DNA of 64,000 nucleotides from Candidatus Obscuribacter sp. (lineage in GTDB: Bacteria > Cyanobacteriota > Vampirovibrionia > Obscuribacterales > Obscuribacteraceae): the NCBI GenBank assembly GCA_016718315.1, contig JADKDV010000005.1, positions 124,001 to 188,000 on the forward strand. The letters are read 5' to 3'. Below the pieces are notes generated by a model. It made no database searches, had not been told where the DNA came from, and worked only from the letters and a program-made list of their open reading frames with translations. A program made the position numbers and the translations under genes. How positions within the stretch are numbered: the first letter of the stretch is position 1; every line of letters begins with the position of its first letter. Below, one piece after another: positions 37,856 to 45,565 of the stretch.

Positions 37856-39057
37856 GTGCGCCTCTCAAACAAGACACTGGCCAGGCTGTCAGTGTTAAAC
37901 CTGCTGGTGTCAAAGCCGGACGGCGCTGGAGCTTTTCTCGGGCACTGTTCTGGACTCTGATACTGCTAGTGGCCTCTGGCTGCGGCTATCTGCTCTGGTC
38001 TCAGTACAAGGGCGCTGATTGGCCTGATATGCCGCCTGTTGTACAGACTCCGTCGCAAAATCCGGCAACGTCCGGTGACAAAGCTGATGCCACTGCCTCG
38101 CCTCCCCTGGCGCCGCAAGTGTTGGTCCGACTGGACCGTGACTTTGGTTATCGCATCGGCGACATCGTGCCAGTCACAATTTATGTCAAACAGCAGGCTG
38201 GTACTAGTGTCGACCTGCATACAATCGCGCTGGAAGGCAATTTTGAAATCGCTGGTCAGGAAACTGGTCGCGAAGACACCACTCCGGTGGAAGAAAAAGC
38301 TCTCGAAGACGGCAGCAAGATCTTGCGCCTCAAGGTCAAGCTGCAGAGCTTTAGCGTCGCTCCAAAGCTGACCGCCAAGATGTCGGTGAGCTACCGCGTC
38401 ATTGCACCCAATGACGAGTACACGGTGGTGCTGCCAGCTATCGAGGTCTACACCTCCAATACCTGGGACCAGCGCGATTTGATCAAAACTGGCGAGTTGC
38501 ACTATGTGCAGGGCTGGCACTGGTTTATCAATGGTGCACTAACGCTTTTGTCGGTCGCTTGCGTGGTCATCTTCTGGCGCCTCAATCGCCGCTTCCGCTC
38601 TTACCTGGCCGAGAGTTTGCCGGCACGGCGCCGCATCAAGCGTTTTGTCCTGGCTCGTATGCGCTTTGACGATGTGTGGAGCAAGATTGCCGCTGGTGAT
38701 CGGGCTTCTCAGCATTACGAAGAAATCGAGCGCATTGTACGCGGTCTCTTTGATGTGGAAACAAAAACCACTGAAGAAGCGGCTTACTGGTTTTTGTATG
38801 GCAATCGCGGTCCTTACCGGGTCGTGCAAATCCTGCACCAGTGCGACCGTGTCATCTACCGCGGCGAGGTGTTGAGCGAAGAAGACAATGCTCAGATCAA
38901 AGAAATCTTTGACCGGCTTGTCCCTCACTATCCCGCCGCACTCATTGCCGAAGTCGCGGCATTAACTGCCGGTCCAAGCGAACGACGCAAGATGCGGGAT
39001 GAAGATCCCGATGGCTTGCTCGAGCGGCTGACCGACAAACCCAATCCAACCGATTAA
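37852..39057 (+). CDS. Membrane protein of the Bat operon (BatD-like position)
   Basis: 401 residues, start overlaps the batB stop as ATGA. N-terminal helix (about 29-48), an extracytoplasmic beta-rich domain (about 85-215, with VLVRLDRDFGYRIGDIVPVT), a second helix (about 228-246) and a cytoplasmic helical domain of about 150 residues. BatD proteins also hold beta domains outside and a membrane helix, so the role is probably analogous, but the sequence does not let me assert homology. The C-terminal helical domain is larger than I expect for BatD. Confidence 0.6.
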   Translation: MSAPLKQDTGQAVSVKPAGVKAGRRWSFSRALFWTLILLVASGCGYLLWSQYKGADWPDMPPVVQTPSQNPATSGDKADATASPPLAPQVLVRLDRDFGYRIGDIVPVTIYVKQQAGTSVDLHTIALEGNFEIAGQETGREDTTPVEEKALEDGSKILRLKVKLQSFSVAPKLTAKMSVSYRVIAPNDEYTVVLPAIEVYTSNTWDQRDLIKTGELHYVQGWHWFINGALTLLSVACVVIFWRLNRRFRSYLAESLPARRRIKRFVLARMRFDDVWSKIAAGDRASQHYEEIERIVRGLFDVETKTTEEAAYWFLYGNRGPYRVVQILHQCDRVIYRGEVLSEEDNAQIKEIFDRLVPHYPAALIAEVAALTAGPSERRKMRDEDPDGLLERLTDKPNPTD

Positions 39058-39073
39058 CAAGTAGGAGTTACAA

Positions 39074-39451
39074 ATGTCTCAGACTTATCTCGTCCATATG
39101 CTCGTCCAGACTCTGCTCTTGACGCTGTCTCTCATGTTTGTCGTACCGATGGTCACTGATGGTGGCGTGGCTGTGCGACGCAACAGTTTCTTCCGTGGCG
39201 CTCTCGGCATCGTCGTGCTGGCCCTCGGCAACAAGGTGCTCTGGCATGTCCTGACGGTCGCCGGTGCAATGCAGGCTGCTCCCGCGGTACTGTTTAGCTT
39301 TGGCATCGCCGCTCTGCTGGTCAACGCTGTGGTCATGATCGGCATCGGCCGGATCTTGCCTGGCGTGCTTTATGTCCGCAGCTTTGGCACCGCTCTTGGT
39401 GGCTCGCTGGCGCTCATGCTCTGCGGCTGGTTGATCAACGCGTTTGTCTGA
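39074..39451 (+). CDS. Small four-helix membrane protein
   Basis: 125 residues, ribosome site TAGGAG before the ATG. About four hydrophobic helices cover nearly the whole protein (near 8-26, 40-62, 68-92 and 103-122). The layout resembles YvlD/phage-holin family 4 proteins but I cannot see a diagnostic motif. It starts 17 bases after the Bat operon gene and is the last member before a strong hairpin. Confidence 0.6.
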   Translation: MSQTYLVHMLVQTLLLTLSLMFVVPMVTDGGVAVRRNSFFRGALGIVVLALGNKVLWHVLTVAGAMQAAPAVLFSFGIAALLVNAVVMIGIGRILPGVLYVRSFGTALGGSLALMLCGWLINAFV

Positions 39452-39498
39452 TCGCCGCTTGGACCGGCAGGGATTGCACCTGTCGGATTAACTGGGAT

Positions 39499-39526
39499 GG
39501 AAGGATGGCCCCCAGGCCATCCTTCC
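39499..39526 (+). terminator. Terminator hairpin at the end of the Bat operon
   Basis: GGAAGGATGGCC (39499-39510) and GGCCATCCTTCC (39515-39526) form a perfect 12-pair stem with a four-base loop, 48 bases after the stop. The tail is ACTTCCCC rather than a T run, so it may slow, stabilise or need a factor. Confidence 0.6.
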
Positions 39527-39562
39527 ACTTCCCCAATTGACTTCCAACCAATGGTTAACACC

Positions 39563-39652
39563 ATGTCCGAAAAAAACGTGGAAAGGTTTTACATCATTCT
39601 CAGTCTGATATTGATGGTTCTCGGTCTCTGGATGGGCTATATGGGGTACTAA
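39563..39652 (+). CDS. 29-residue single-helix membrane peptide
   Basis: ATG at 39563 (or 39551, four codons earlier) to TAA at 39650-39652. Sequence is a charged N-terminus MSEKNVERF, then a clean hydrophobic helix YIILSLILMVLGLWMGYMG. Such one-helix peptides are common as subunits of membrane complexes. There is no clear ribosome site, and the frame is short, so chance is possible; its composition speaks for it. It follows the Bat operon hairpin. Confidence 0.4.
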   Translation: MSEKNVERFYIILSLILMVLGLWMGYMGY

Positions 39653-39876
39653 CCCACAAGCTGTTCAGCTGGCAGTGGATATGCAATGTCATTTGTTGTG
39701 TGTGCCTTGGGGCATGATCACAAGGCTTATTGTGGAGGAGGTAGGGTTGGCAAAAGCCGCTCTATCTCCTGCACCTTTTTTGCTTTTTTGTTTTTTTTGC
39801 CTGCGTGTGCTAAGTGGAGTAGTAGAAATAATTTTGTTTTACAAACTGGAAACATGTAAAGGATTTGTGCACTTTG

Positions 39877-40000
39877 GATTAACGACATTTTTATCTCTGG
39901 CATGATAATTTGAGTCAGTTGATAAATGGCATGGCTGGCATATTTGGCGATTTTAAATCGGGGATAAAAGGGCAATTCGATTAAGCGAGTTGCCCTTTTA
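39877..40000 (+). ncRNA. Candidate small RNA, unit A of three
   Basis: Begins with the 18-base box GATTAACGACATTTTTAT (39877-39894). About 60 bases on comes TTTTAAATCGGGG, then a terminator hairpin: AAAAGGGCAATTCG (39966-39979) pairs with CGAGTTGCCCTTTT (39986-39999), loop ATTAAG. Units B and C share the box; B shares the pre-hairpin block and the loop. Compared with B, two base pairs of the stem change in a compensating way, which argues for a real RNA. The box may be the promoter. Confidence 0.6.
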
Positions 40001-40044
40001 GTTGGTATTAAAAATGGTGGCTATAATATTTGCATTTGTTTTTG

Positions 40045-40175
40045 GATTAACGACATTTTTATGTCTTGTGATGTAACTTGAAGGAGTGATGAACGACATA
40101 GCGTTCAACTAAGAGTTTTAAATCGGGGTAAGGAGGCAGTTCGTCTAAGCGAGCTGCCTCTTTGGTTTTTGGTCT
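40045..40175 (+). ncRNA. Candidate small RNA, unit B of three
   Basis: The box GATTAACGACATTTTTAT at 40045-40062 is identical to that of unit A. TTTTAAATCGGGG follows about 60 bases on, and then GAGGCAGTTCG (40133-40143) pairs with CGAGCTGCCTC (40150-40160), loop TCTAAG, with a T-rich tail. Against unit A, a G-C pair becomes A-T and an A-T pair becomes G-C. A possible seven-codon frame led by GGAG (ATG at about 40090) lies inside. It starts 45 bases after unit A ends. Confidence 0.6.
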
Positions 40176-40213
40176 TTTTTTGACTTTAAAAACGCAATGG
40201 TGTAGTAGGGGCG

Positions 40214-40270
40214 GTTAAAAAAAGCAACGCCACAACTCCAAACAGTCTGAGACTGAATAGAGTTGTGGCG
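40214..40270 (-). terminator. Terminator of the minus-strand membrane protein gene
   Basis: CGCCACAACTC (40228-40238) and GAGTTGTGGCG (40260-40270) pair perfectly over 11 bases, with a small inner hairpin CAGTC/GACTG. On the minus strand the stem is followed by TTGCTTTTTTT. It lies about 95 bases beyond the stop at 40366. Confidence 0.8.
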
Positions 40271-40365
40271 CTTTATAACTCAAACGCTTGAAAGTGAGAA
40301 ATGCTCAGCGCACTGTGGGTCGATTCGCCTTGTCGCGCTTGATTAGCTGGGCGTCGAAGTTTGCC

Positions 40366-40752
40366 TTAGACGCTTGTATCCTGCACCGATAGCAAAGCTA
40401 CGCCCACCACGCCACCAAAGGCAATTTCGCCAAGGCGGTCGATGGAGCCGATAGAGTAGAAGCTATGGGTGCTGATGCAAAGCAGCGCTACAATATTGAG
40501 CGTGATTGCTGCACCAGCAAATGCGAAGTGGTGGATGCGATGACATGCACCCAGGGCATCGAGTACAGACAGCGCGATACCAATTACAGCACCAACAACT
40601 GCTGCCAGCGCCGCGCAGAGCAGTCCGATAGTGAAACGGTCCAGAATGCAGATGTCCATGCAGGATGGACGGAAGGTTGCTGCCATGTAGACGCCGATGA
40701 TGATGGCACTGGTTGCCATCGCCGCGAGCGTACCTTTGATCTTTGAAGACAT
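40366..40752 (-). CDS. Small membrane protein, unknown
   Basis: 128 residues, ATG preceded by TGGAAC. Helices near 8-26, 40-66, 74-96 and 106-122, with a Cys-rich first loop (PSCMDICILD). Monocistronic, with a strong terminator. Not recognised. It lies between small-RNA units B and C on the opposite strand. Confidence 0.65.
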   Translation of the reverse strand: MSSKIKGTLAAMATSAIIIGVYMAATFRPSCMDICILDRFTIGLLCAALAAVVGAVIGIALSVLDALGACHRIHHFAFAGAAITLNIVALLCISTHSFYSIGSIDRLGEIAFGGVVGVALLSVQDTSV

Positions 40753-41275
40753 GCGTGTGTTCCATTTTTGCTCCAGATAAACTGGAGTTGCTGATTGATC
40801 TGGACAATGCGACTTATAGGAAAGTCTGTGGCAAGGTCCTGGTGAAAGTCACTGTTGAAGAACAGTCCATCCTCATCCGCAGGCCGAGGCAGTTGATAGC
40901 ACGTTAGTTGTGCTTTGATATTGCAAAAGGATGTAGGTCTGCTTTGTTGTGAAATATTTGTCTGGTGAGTGGATGAGGATTTGGACTTTTATCTTAGGGT
41001 GAGCTACGTCGCTTTGTCATCATCTGGTTTTGTCTGGTTGTACGCAACCCTGTGCCCAAGCCTTTTGTAGTGAGTTTGTAAAAGCCGTACTCCATATGCC
41101 TTTTGTGTTGTATCGGGATGGTTCAATATTTTTACATGTAATCGATTCGTAAATGCATTTACTAGTGCCTCTGCTGGTAAATTGTTCGGTTGAGCTTGTG
41201 CGGCTAGCGTAGCGCCTCTTATCGTCTTTTATTTTTGCTCTTGCGGCTTTTGGGTGTGTGTAAAGTACAGTCCTT
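40753..41275. other. Non-coding stretch before small-RNA unit C
   Basis: No supported gene on either strand. It holds the promoter of the minus-strand gene at its left end and otherwise A/T-rich sequence without a clear hairpin. Confidence 0.4.
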
Positions 41276-41392
41276 GATTAACGACATTTTTATAACTGTA
41301 GATGTAAATTGATTCAATGCCAATTGGCGTTGGCGGTTTATGCGGCTTTGCAGCAATTGAGGATGACTTGAGTGATCTAGTCGTCCTTTTGT
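41276..41392 (+). ncRNA. Candidate small RNA, unit C of three
   Basis: The box GATTAACGACATTTTTAT at 41276-41293 is identical to units A and B. The rest differs, but the size is alike and it ends in a terminator: AGGATGACT (41360-41368) with AGTCGTCCT (41379-41387), one G-T wobble, and a TTTT tail. After the box, B and C also share GATGTAA and TTGA. About 340 bases without a gene (41393-41734) follow up to the paralogue cluster. Confidence 0.5.
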
Positions 41393-41734
41393 GTTGGTAT
41401 TGCGGGCGGTGGCGCAGGTGGCGTGGCTAGCGTAGTGTCTGTCTTGTCAAATGTCTGCGGTTTGTACGATGTAGACGCTGTTTTGGACACAACAGGCATT
41501 GATATTGATGTCAATTAACTGCTATTGCATAGGTATCGTTTTTTTATCTATCCAGATTGGTTTTGCTCTAGCACCTCTACCCTCGCATCAGTTCTGCCTC
41601 AATTTCGTAACTTCAGGGTTATGGGATAGGCAACAGGTAGAGTGACGTTCGCGACTTTTCTCCAATTGGACTGACTATTCATCGAAGTGTTTTGCCTATG
41701 CGCATACCCGATATGTAAAAGGCGAGTCAAAAAC

Positions 41735-41760
41735 AGAGCGGTTCAATTTTGAACTGCTCT
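41735..41760 (+). promoter_or_regulatory. Leader hairpin of the first paralogue
   Basis: AGAGCGGTTCAA (41735-41746) pairs with TTGAACTGCTCT (41749-41760) over 12 bases with one G-U, two-base loop, 16 bases before the ribosome site AGGAAAGGA. No T run follows, so it could protect the message or act as an attenuator rather than stop transcription. Confidence 0.5.
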
Positions 41761-41789
41761 CAACTCTTAACTCAGGAAAGGAACTTGCT

Positions 41790-42317
41790 ATGCTCTCCGT
41801 TTTGTCAATGATTTTGGCTGGGCTCGCGCTCTACTTTTATCGCCGGCGCTTTCGCCTCTCGAGAAGTAGCGGCGAAAAGCGCCTGGACTTGTTCAGCGTG
41901 TGCCTGCTCAGCGCAGTGGCTGGTTGGTTGTGTGCTGTGCTGTTCACACCGTTTGCTCCCACCAAGGTCGTGCCGGAAGTGAGCGTGCTCAGACCGCTTG
42001 GTACCAATGACGTGAAGTCTGACACGCTACTGGTGATGCGAGGCACGGCCGGCTATCGCACTACCATTTTGGTTCGAAAAGTCACTGATGATGGTACTTC
42101 CGGATATGAAGAAATTGGGACCTATGCCAGCGTAAAGATTGTCGACCGCTCCGTCGCCGATGGTCAGAGCGTCATGATCAAGTACGTGGAAGTGGGTGAC
42201 AATGATCATTGGCGCTCCTGGTGGTTTGCCATGAGCATGGTGCCGGATAAGGTCCTCAGCTACGAGTTCCGTGTCAACAAGTCCGAAATCGAGAATTTCG
42301 TTACCTCCAAGAGCTAG
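41790..42317 (+). CDS. Paralogue 1 of a five-member membrane protein family
   Basis: 175 residues. Short N-terminal helix (1-16) followed by basic residues, second helix (about 34-54), then an extracytoplasmic domain of about 120 residues. Family marks: LRPLGTNDVKSDT after helix 2, a Y-x-V/E strand pair (SGYEEIG), and DHWRSWWFAMSMVPDK with a tryptophan core, ending YEFRV. I do not recognise the family. Ribosome site AGGAAAGGA. The next paralogue starts 78 bases after the stop. Confidence 0.7.
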   Translation: MLSVLSMILAGLALYFYRRRFRLSRSSGEKRLDLFSVCLLSAVAGWLCAVLFTPFAPTKVVPEVSVLRPLGTNDVKSDTLLVMRGTAGYRTTILVRKVTDDGTSGYEEIGTYASVKIVDRSVADGQSVMIKYVEVGDNDHWRSWWFAMSMVPDKVLSYEFRVNKSEIENFVTSKS

Positions 42318-42394
42318 CAGACGTTTCGCTTTTGGCATCACGCATACGGCTTGATGTCCGAAATGTCCTTTACTCCAAAATGAAAGGGTTAAAC

Positions 42395-42946
42395 ATGAAT
42401 TTAATCATTCTTGCAGTCGCTCTCTACTTCATTTCTCTCTTCACCTTCGCTGCTATCTCCAGGCGTTACTGGCCTTCCGTAACGAGCTGGTACCGATCGT
42501 GCGAGGAGATCTGCTTTGCTATGGCTCTGGTCGGTCTGATGGTCACAGTGGTGGGTGGCATGTTGGTGGCGTCTCAAGTGGCACGCGGGCTGCCCAAGGC
42601 AACCACCACTGATTTGATCACTCTGGCTAAGCTCGGCGCTGACGACGTCAAGCCCGGCTCGTTTGTTTTGCATCATGTCAATCCGCGGATGCAAAACTAC
42701 TATCTGGTCAATTCGCTACGGTCTAGTGGTAGCTACAAGTTTGACTCAATCCGCGACGAGTCAAGCGTGGTGGTGGTCGAGACAGATAACCTGAAGGATC
42801 AGGGTTTTGTCCTCGTTACCTGTACTTTCCCGGACCCGTCTGCGAGTCTGGCATTTTGGGCTTCGATTGCCGATAACGACAAGGTCTGTCAGCGCGAAAT
42901 CCGCATCCCTCGCGGTACGCTCGAAACTCGCATGACGGCAAAGTAA
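42395..42946 (+). CDS. Paralogue 2 of the membrane protein family
   Basis: 183 residues from ATG 42395 (GAAAGGG just before; the frame from 42332 has no ribosome site). Helices about 3-22 and 40-62, then the family domain with LAKLGADDVKPGS, a Tyr-rich strand pair, FPDPSASLAFWASIADNDK and the ending IPRGTLETRMTAK. That ending closely matches paralogue 4 (VPRGTVETRLNVN), so 2 and 4 are the nearest pair. Confidence 0.7.
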   Translation: MNLIILAVALYFISLFTFAAISRRYWPSVTSWYRSCEEICFAMALVGLMVTVVGGMLVASQVARGLPKATTTDLITLAKLGADDVKPGSFVLHHVNPRMQNYYLVNSLRSSGSYKFDSIRDESSVVVVETDNLKDQGFVLVTCTFPDPSASLAFWASIADNDKVCQREIRIPRGTLETRMTAK

Positions 42947-42978
42947 TCGCTGATTGTGTGAAGAGAAAGGATTTGAAG

Positions 42979-43488
42979 ATGATGACAATCTTTGTGGTGG
43001 CTATGGCTTTTGGCCTACTGGCGGCGCTTGATCAAAAGCACAAGCCCATTGCCAACAAGACTCTCGCCTCTCTCCATCTGCTGTGCAACATGGCCGCTGG
43101 TGGAGCTATCGGTCTTATTGTCAGTTTGTTTGTCGCCGACGCAGTGCCCACTACGATTGCTCAGGAAATGGTCATATTGCATCCGCTCGACGCTCCTGGG
43201 ATTGGCGCTGACAAAGCGTTGTTGTTAAAGGGGCGTAATGCTGAGATTCACCGCTTTACCGTCAGGTACGAGAAGGACGGCAAGCTTGTCTATGAAGCGC
43301 TTGATCCCAGCCTCGCAGAAATTGAGATTGTCAAAAATCTCGGGCCGGACATCATGATCAAGTCCATCATGGTACCGGATAAGCAATCGTGGCTCTTTGA
43401 CTGGGCGACCATCGTCGGGCGCACAGACAAGGTTGTGAAATATCAAATCAACGTCCATATTGATCATATCGAGGACGCTGTCCGTTAA
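42979..43488 (+). CDS. Paralogue 3 of the membrane protein family
   Basis: 169 residues from ATG 42979, with AGAAAGGA seven bases before; a GTG at 42958 overlaps that site. Helices about 2-15 and 32-55, then LHPLDAPGIGADK, TVRYEKDGKLVYEAL, VPDKQSWLFDWATIVGRTDK and KYQINV, all at the family positions. It begins 32 bases after paralogue 2. The DV of the first motif is GI here, so this copy is among the more diverged. Confidence 0.7.
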   Translation: MMTIFVVAMAFGLLAALDQKHKPIANKTLASLHLLCNMAAGGAIGLIVSLFVADAVPTTIAQEMVILHPLDAPGIGADKALLLKGRNAEIHRFTVRYEKDGKLVYEALDPSLAEIEIVKNLGPDIMIKSIMVPDKQSWLFDWATIVGRTDKVVKYQINVHIDHIEDAVR

Positions 43489-43493
43489 CTATC

Positions 43494-43564
43494 GATTAAC
43501 GACTTAATTCAATACCCCTTCTCGGTAAGTCTTCTCTAAAAAGCGGATGCGGCTAATTGCATCC
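43494..43564 (+). promoter_or_regulatory. Partial small-RNA box and leader hairpin before paralogue 4
   Basis: GATTAACGAC (43494-43503) equals the first ten bases of the 18-base box of the small-RNA units. About 40 bases on, GGATGC (43545-43550) pairs with GCATCC (43559-43564), 26 bases before the start codon. This suggests a separate promoter for paralogue 4. Confidence 0.4.
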
Positions 43565-43590
43565 CCCAACCCAAAGAGAAAGAGATCATC

Positions 43591-44142
43591 ATGTATACCG
43601 TAATCATCGCCATGGTCCTCTATGCCTTCTACTACTACTTCGTCATCCTGCGCCAGATCAAGTCGGGATTGATGTCTGATCGCACGCCGAGCGGCGCTCG
43701 CACGGCACTGGTCAGCCTCTGGGGTTTTGCCTTGAGCGGTGTCGCTGGTGCGCTCTTTGCTGGCATCATGGTGGCTCCGATGGTGCCGTTTTTGCCTGTC
43801 ACTGACACCTATGTGCTCAAGCCTCTGGCGTCACAGAACACTCGGGCTGACACCATTGTCTTGCATAGCGGCAACCCAGCCTTCAGCACCACTTACTACG
43901 TGCGTTACGATGTCCTGCCTGGGAAGGTCAAGTTCGAGGCGGTGAGCTCCCTGTCTGATATCACCGTCATCGAGGACGATGGTCTCAAGGGTAGCGGCCT
44001 GATGCTCAAGACGCATCCGGTGCGCGACATCAATTCGCCCTGGGCTGGCTGGGCGTTGTTTGATGACGGCAACGCTCCCCGATACAAGTACGAGATGCGC
44101 GTGCCCAGGGGCACCGTGGAGACCAGATTGAATGTGAACTAA
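43591..44142 (+). CDS. Paralogue 4 of the membrane protein family
   Basis: 183 residues. Helices about 3-20 and 40-66, then LKPLASQNTRADT, YYVRYDVLPGKVKFEAV, DINSPWAGWALFDDG and YEMRVPRGTVETRLNVN. Ribosome site AAAGAGAAAGAG. Preceded by its own hairpin leader and partial box. Nearest to paralogue 2 by its C-terminus and to paralogue 5 by the SxWAGWA core. Confidence 0.7.
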   Translation: MYTVIIAMVLYAFYYYFVILRQIKSGLMSDRTPSGARTALVSLWGFALSGVAGALFAGIMVAPMVPFLPVTDTYVLKPLASQNTRADTIVLHSGNPAFSTTYYVRYDVLPGKVKFEAVSSLSDITVIEDDGLKGSGLMLKTHPVRDINSPWAGWALFDDGNAPRYKYEMRVPRGTVETRLNVN

Positions 44143-44159
44143 GCATTTTTTATCAAGGG

Positions 44160-44183
44160 GAGACCGTGAATAGTCACGGTCTC
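44160..44183 (+). promoter_or_regulatory. Perfect hairpin between paralogue 4 and the next gene
   Basis: GAGACCGTGA (44160-44169) and TCACGGTCTC (44174-44183) pair perfectly with an ATAG loop. It lies 18 bases after one stop and 37 before the next start. The T run is before the stem (ATTTTTTAT), not after it, so a simple terminator is unlikely on the plus strand. Confidence 0.55.
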
Positions 44184-44220
44184 TGTCTGAAACTTTGCGG
44201 CTATCTATGGAGAATCTAAA

Positions 44221-44493
44221 ATGACCAATGGTCCTTATTTTGCATTTGCGTACAGCAGCCACGAAGCGGGCGGAGGTGTCGATGATTCGGTCGGCATTTT
44301 TACTTGCCTTGAGGAAGCGAAGCGTGCCGTTGAAGATGCGTTGCCTAACGAGCGCATCCTATCAGGGCATGTAGCTGTAGTGCAGGACAATCAGTTCAAG
44401 ATCATCCGGGTGTATAGCACGCCTCATGTCGACTACGGTTATTTCTGGTTCGACGTCGGACTCGACGATAGCCAGCAAGCGCGGTGGCGCTAA
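44221..44493 (+). CDS. Small soluble protein, unknown
   Basis: 90 residues with ribosome site TGGAGA. Acidic; alternates strand and helix (PYFAFAYSS, EEAKRAVEDALP, GHVAVVQDNQFKIIRVYS). No signal peptide and no known motif. It lies inside the paralogue cluster and may be cotranscribed. The start context GAATCTAAAATGA recurs at the Nudix gene 45566. Confidence 0.6.
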   Translation: MTNGPYFAFAYSSHEAGGGVDDSVGIFTCLEEAKRAVEDALPNERILSGHVAVVQDNQFKIIRVYSTPHVDYGYFWFDVGLDDSQQARWR

Positions 44494-44558
44494 GGCTAAG
44501 TAGCCCTGCCGTCTAAATCTGCGTTAAATATTTCAGTCCAAATAGAAGGTGACGAGAA

Positions 44559-44825
44559 ATGTCGAATGCAATTGAAGTTGCTCTGCAGCGTCTGCGGGAC
44601 ATTTTTGAAGCAGCCCTGCCCAAGCCGGCTGAGGTAACTTCCCGGCTCGAGTACTCGGAAGAAATAGATCAGCTCACGGATGTCGTCGGCTCCGCCGGCA
44701 TCGCCGCTATCAAAGGTGAGATCGAAGCACGTGGCTATTCGATCCAGTTCATCCCGCGCCTGTTCTTGCAGCATGATGATTGCTCTGCTCCGCATAGTGT
44801 GTTTCGGTTCAAGCGCATTTCGTAG
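44559..44825 (+). CDS. Small helical protein, unknown
   Basis: 88 residues with ribosome site AGAAGGTGA. Mostly helical and acidic in the first two thirds, C-terminus basic (VFRFKRIS). No recognised domain. Same strand and spacing as the neighbours; ends 64 bases before paralogue 5. Confidence 0.55.
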   Translation: MSNAIEVALQRLRDIFEAALPKPAEVTSRLEYSEEIDQLTDVVGSAGIAAIKGEIEARGYSIQFIPRLFLQHDDCSAPHSVFRFKRIS

Positions 44826-44889
44826 CACCAGCGTCAGCAAGTTTTCCCTAGTGAGTTGATTCTGCACAAACCTTGAAAGGTATGAGCCA

Positions 44890-45420
44890 ATGTGGTCTAT
44901 CATCGTCGCCTTGTCCATCTACACCGGTTTCTTCTTTTATCGACGCAACCAATCGCGCCAAAATTTGCTGCCCTCGCAGGTGGCATTTCGATTTACGATT
45001 TTGGCAATGGTCGTGGCAATGTTTGCCATCATCTTCGCCGCCCACCTGGTCACTCCACTCTTGCCCACAAAAGCGGAGCGACAGACCTTTGAACTCTTGC
45101 CTCTCGGTACAATGGACGTGGCTCCTGGTACGGTCGTCGCCCAGGTGGGTAGTGCCACTCGTGGTACCAAATATATCGTCAAATACCAGAATCGCGCCGG
45201 CAGTGTCGTCTATGAGACCATTGCCAATAGTGCACTGGTGACGCTGTCGAAGGGTGTTTACACCCAGGGTGGTGGTACTCTCACCCGGTATTACACAGTG
45301 CCGGATACCACTAGCTTCTGGGCCGGATGGGCGATTGTTCAGGCAGATGACGGCAAGCTCAACGGCGTCGAGATCTATGTCTCGGCGGATGCCTTTGAAA
45401 ACAAGGTCAGCGTGCAGTAG
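44890..45420 (+). CDS. Paralogue 5 of the membrane protein family
   Basis: 176 residues. Helices about 3-16 and 36-57, basic residues between, then LLPLGTMDVAPGT, YIVKYQNRAGSVVYETI, VPDTTSFWAGWAIVQADDGK and VEIYV at the family positions. The ribosome site AAAGG is nine bases before the ATG. Its first motif is nearest to paralogue 1 and its SFWAGWA to paralogue 4. Confidence 0.7.
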   Translation: MWSIIVALSIYTGFFFYRRNQSRQNLLPSQVAFRFTILAMVVAMFAIIFAAHLVTPLLPTKAERQTFELLPLGTMDVAPGTVVAQVGSATRGTKYIVKYQNRAGSVVYETIANSALVTLSKGVYTQGGGTLTRYYTVPDTTSFWAGWAIVQADDGKLNGVEIYVSADAFENKVSVQ

Positions 45421-45565
45421 CTAGAATCTCTGGCCGGCGGAAAGCCTTATAGGGCGCATTCTGTGCGTCCGGTATGTCCAATCTAATCCATAGTCGCAGA
45501 GCTTGATGCAGAGGCATTTGGCTCTATCTAAGTAACATCATCTGCAGAGGCAGAAGGAATCTAAA

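Noticed and set aside
39675..39905. 76-codon plus-strand frame
   Set aside because: It overlaps the 5' box of small-RNA unit A and has no ribosome site.
44496..44918. 140-codon minus-strand frame in the paralogue cluster
   Set aside because: Covers a plus-strand gene with a good ribosome site and the leader of paralogue 5; nothing supports it.
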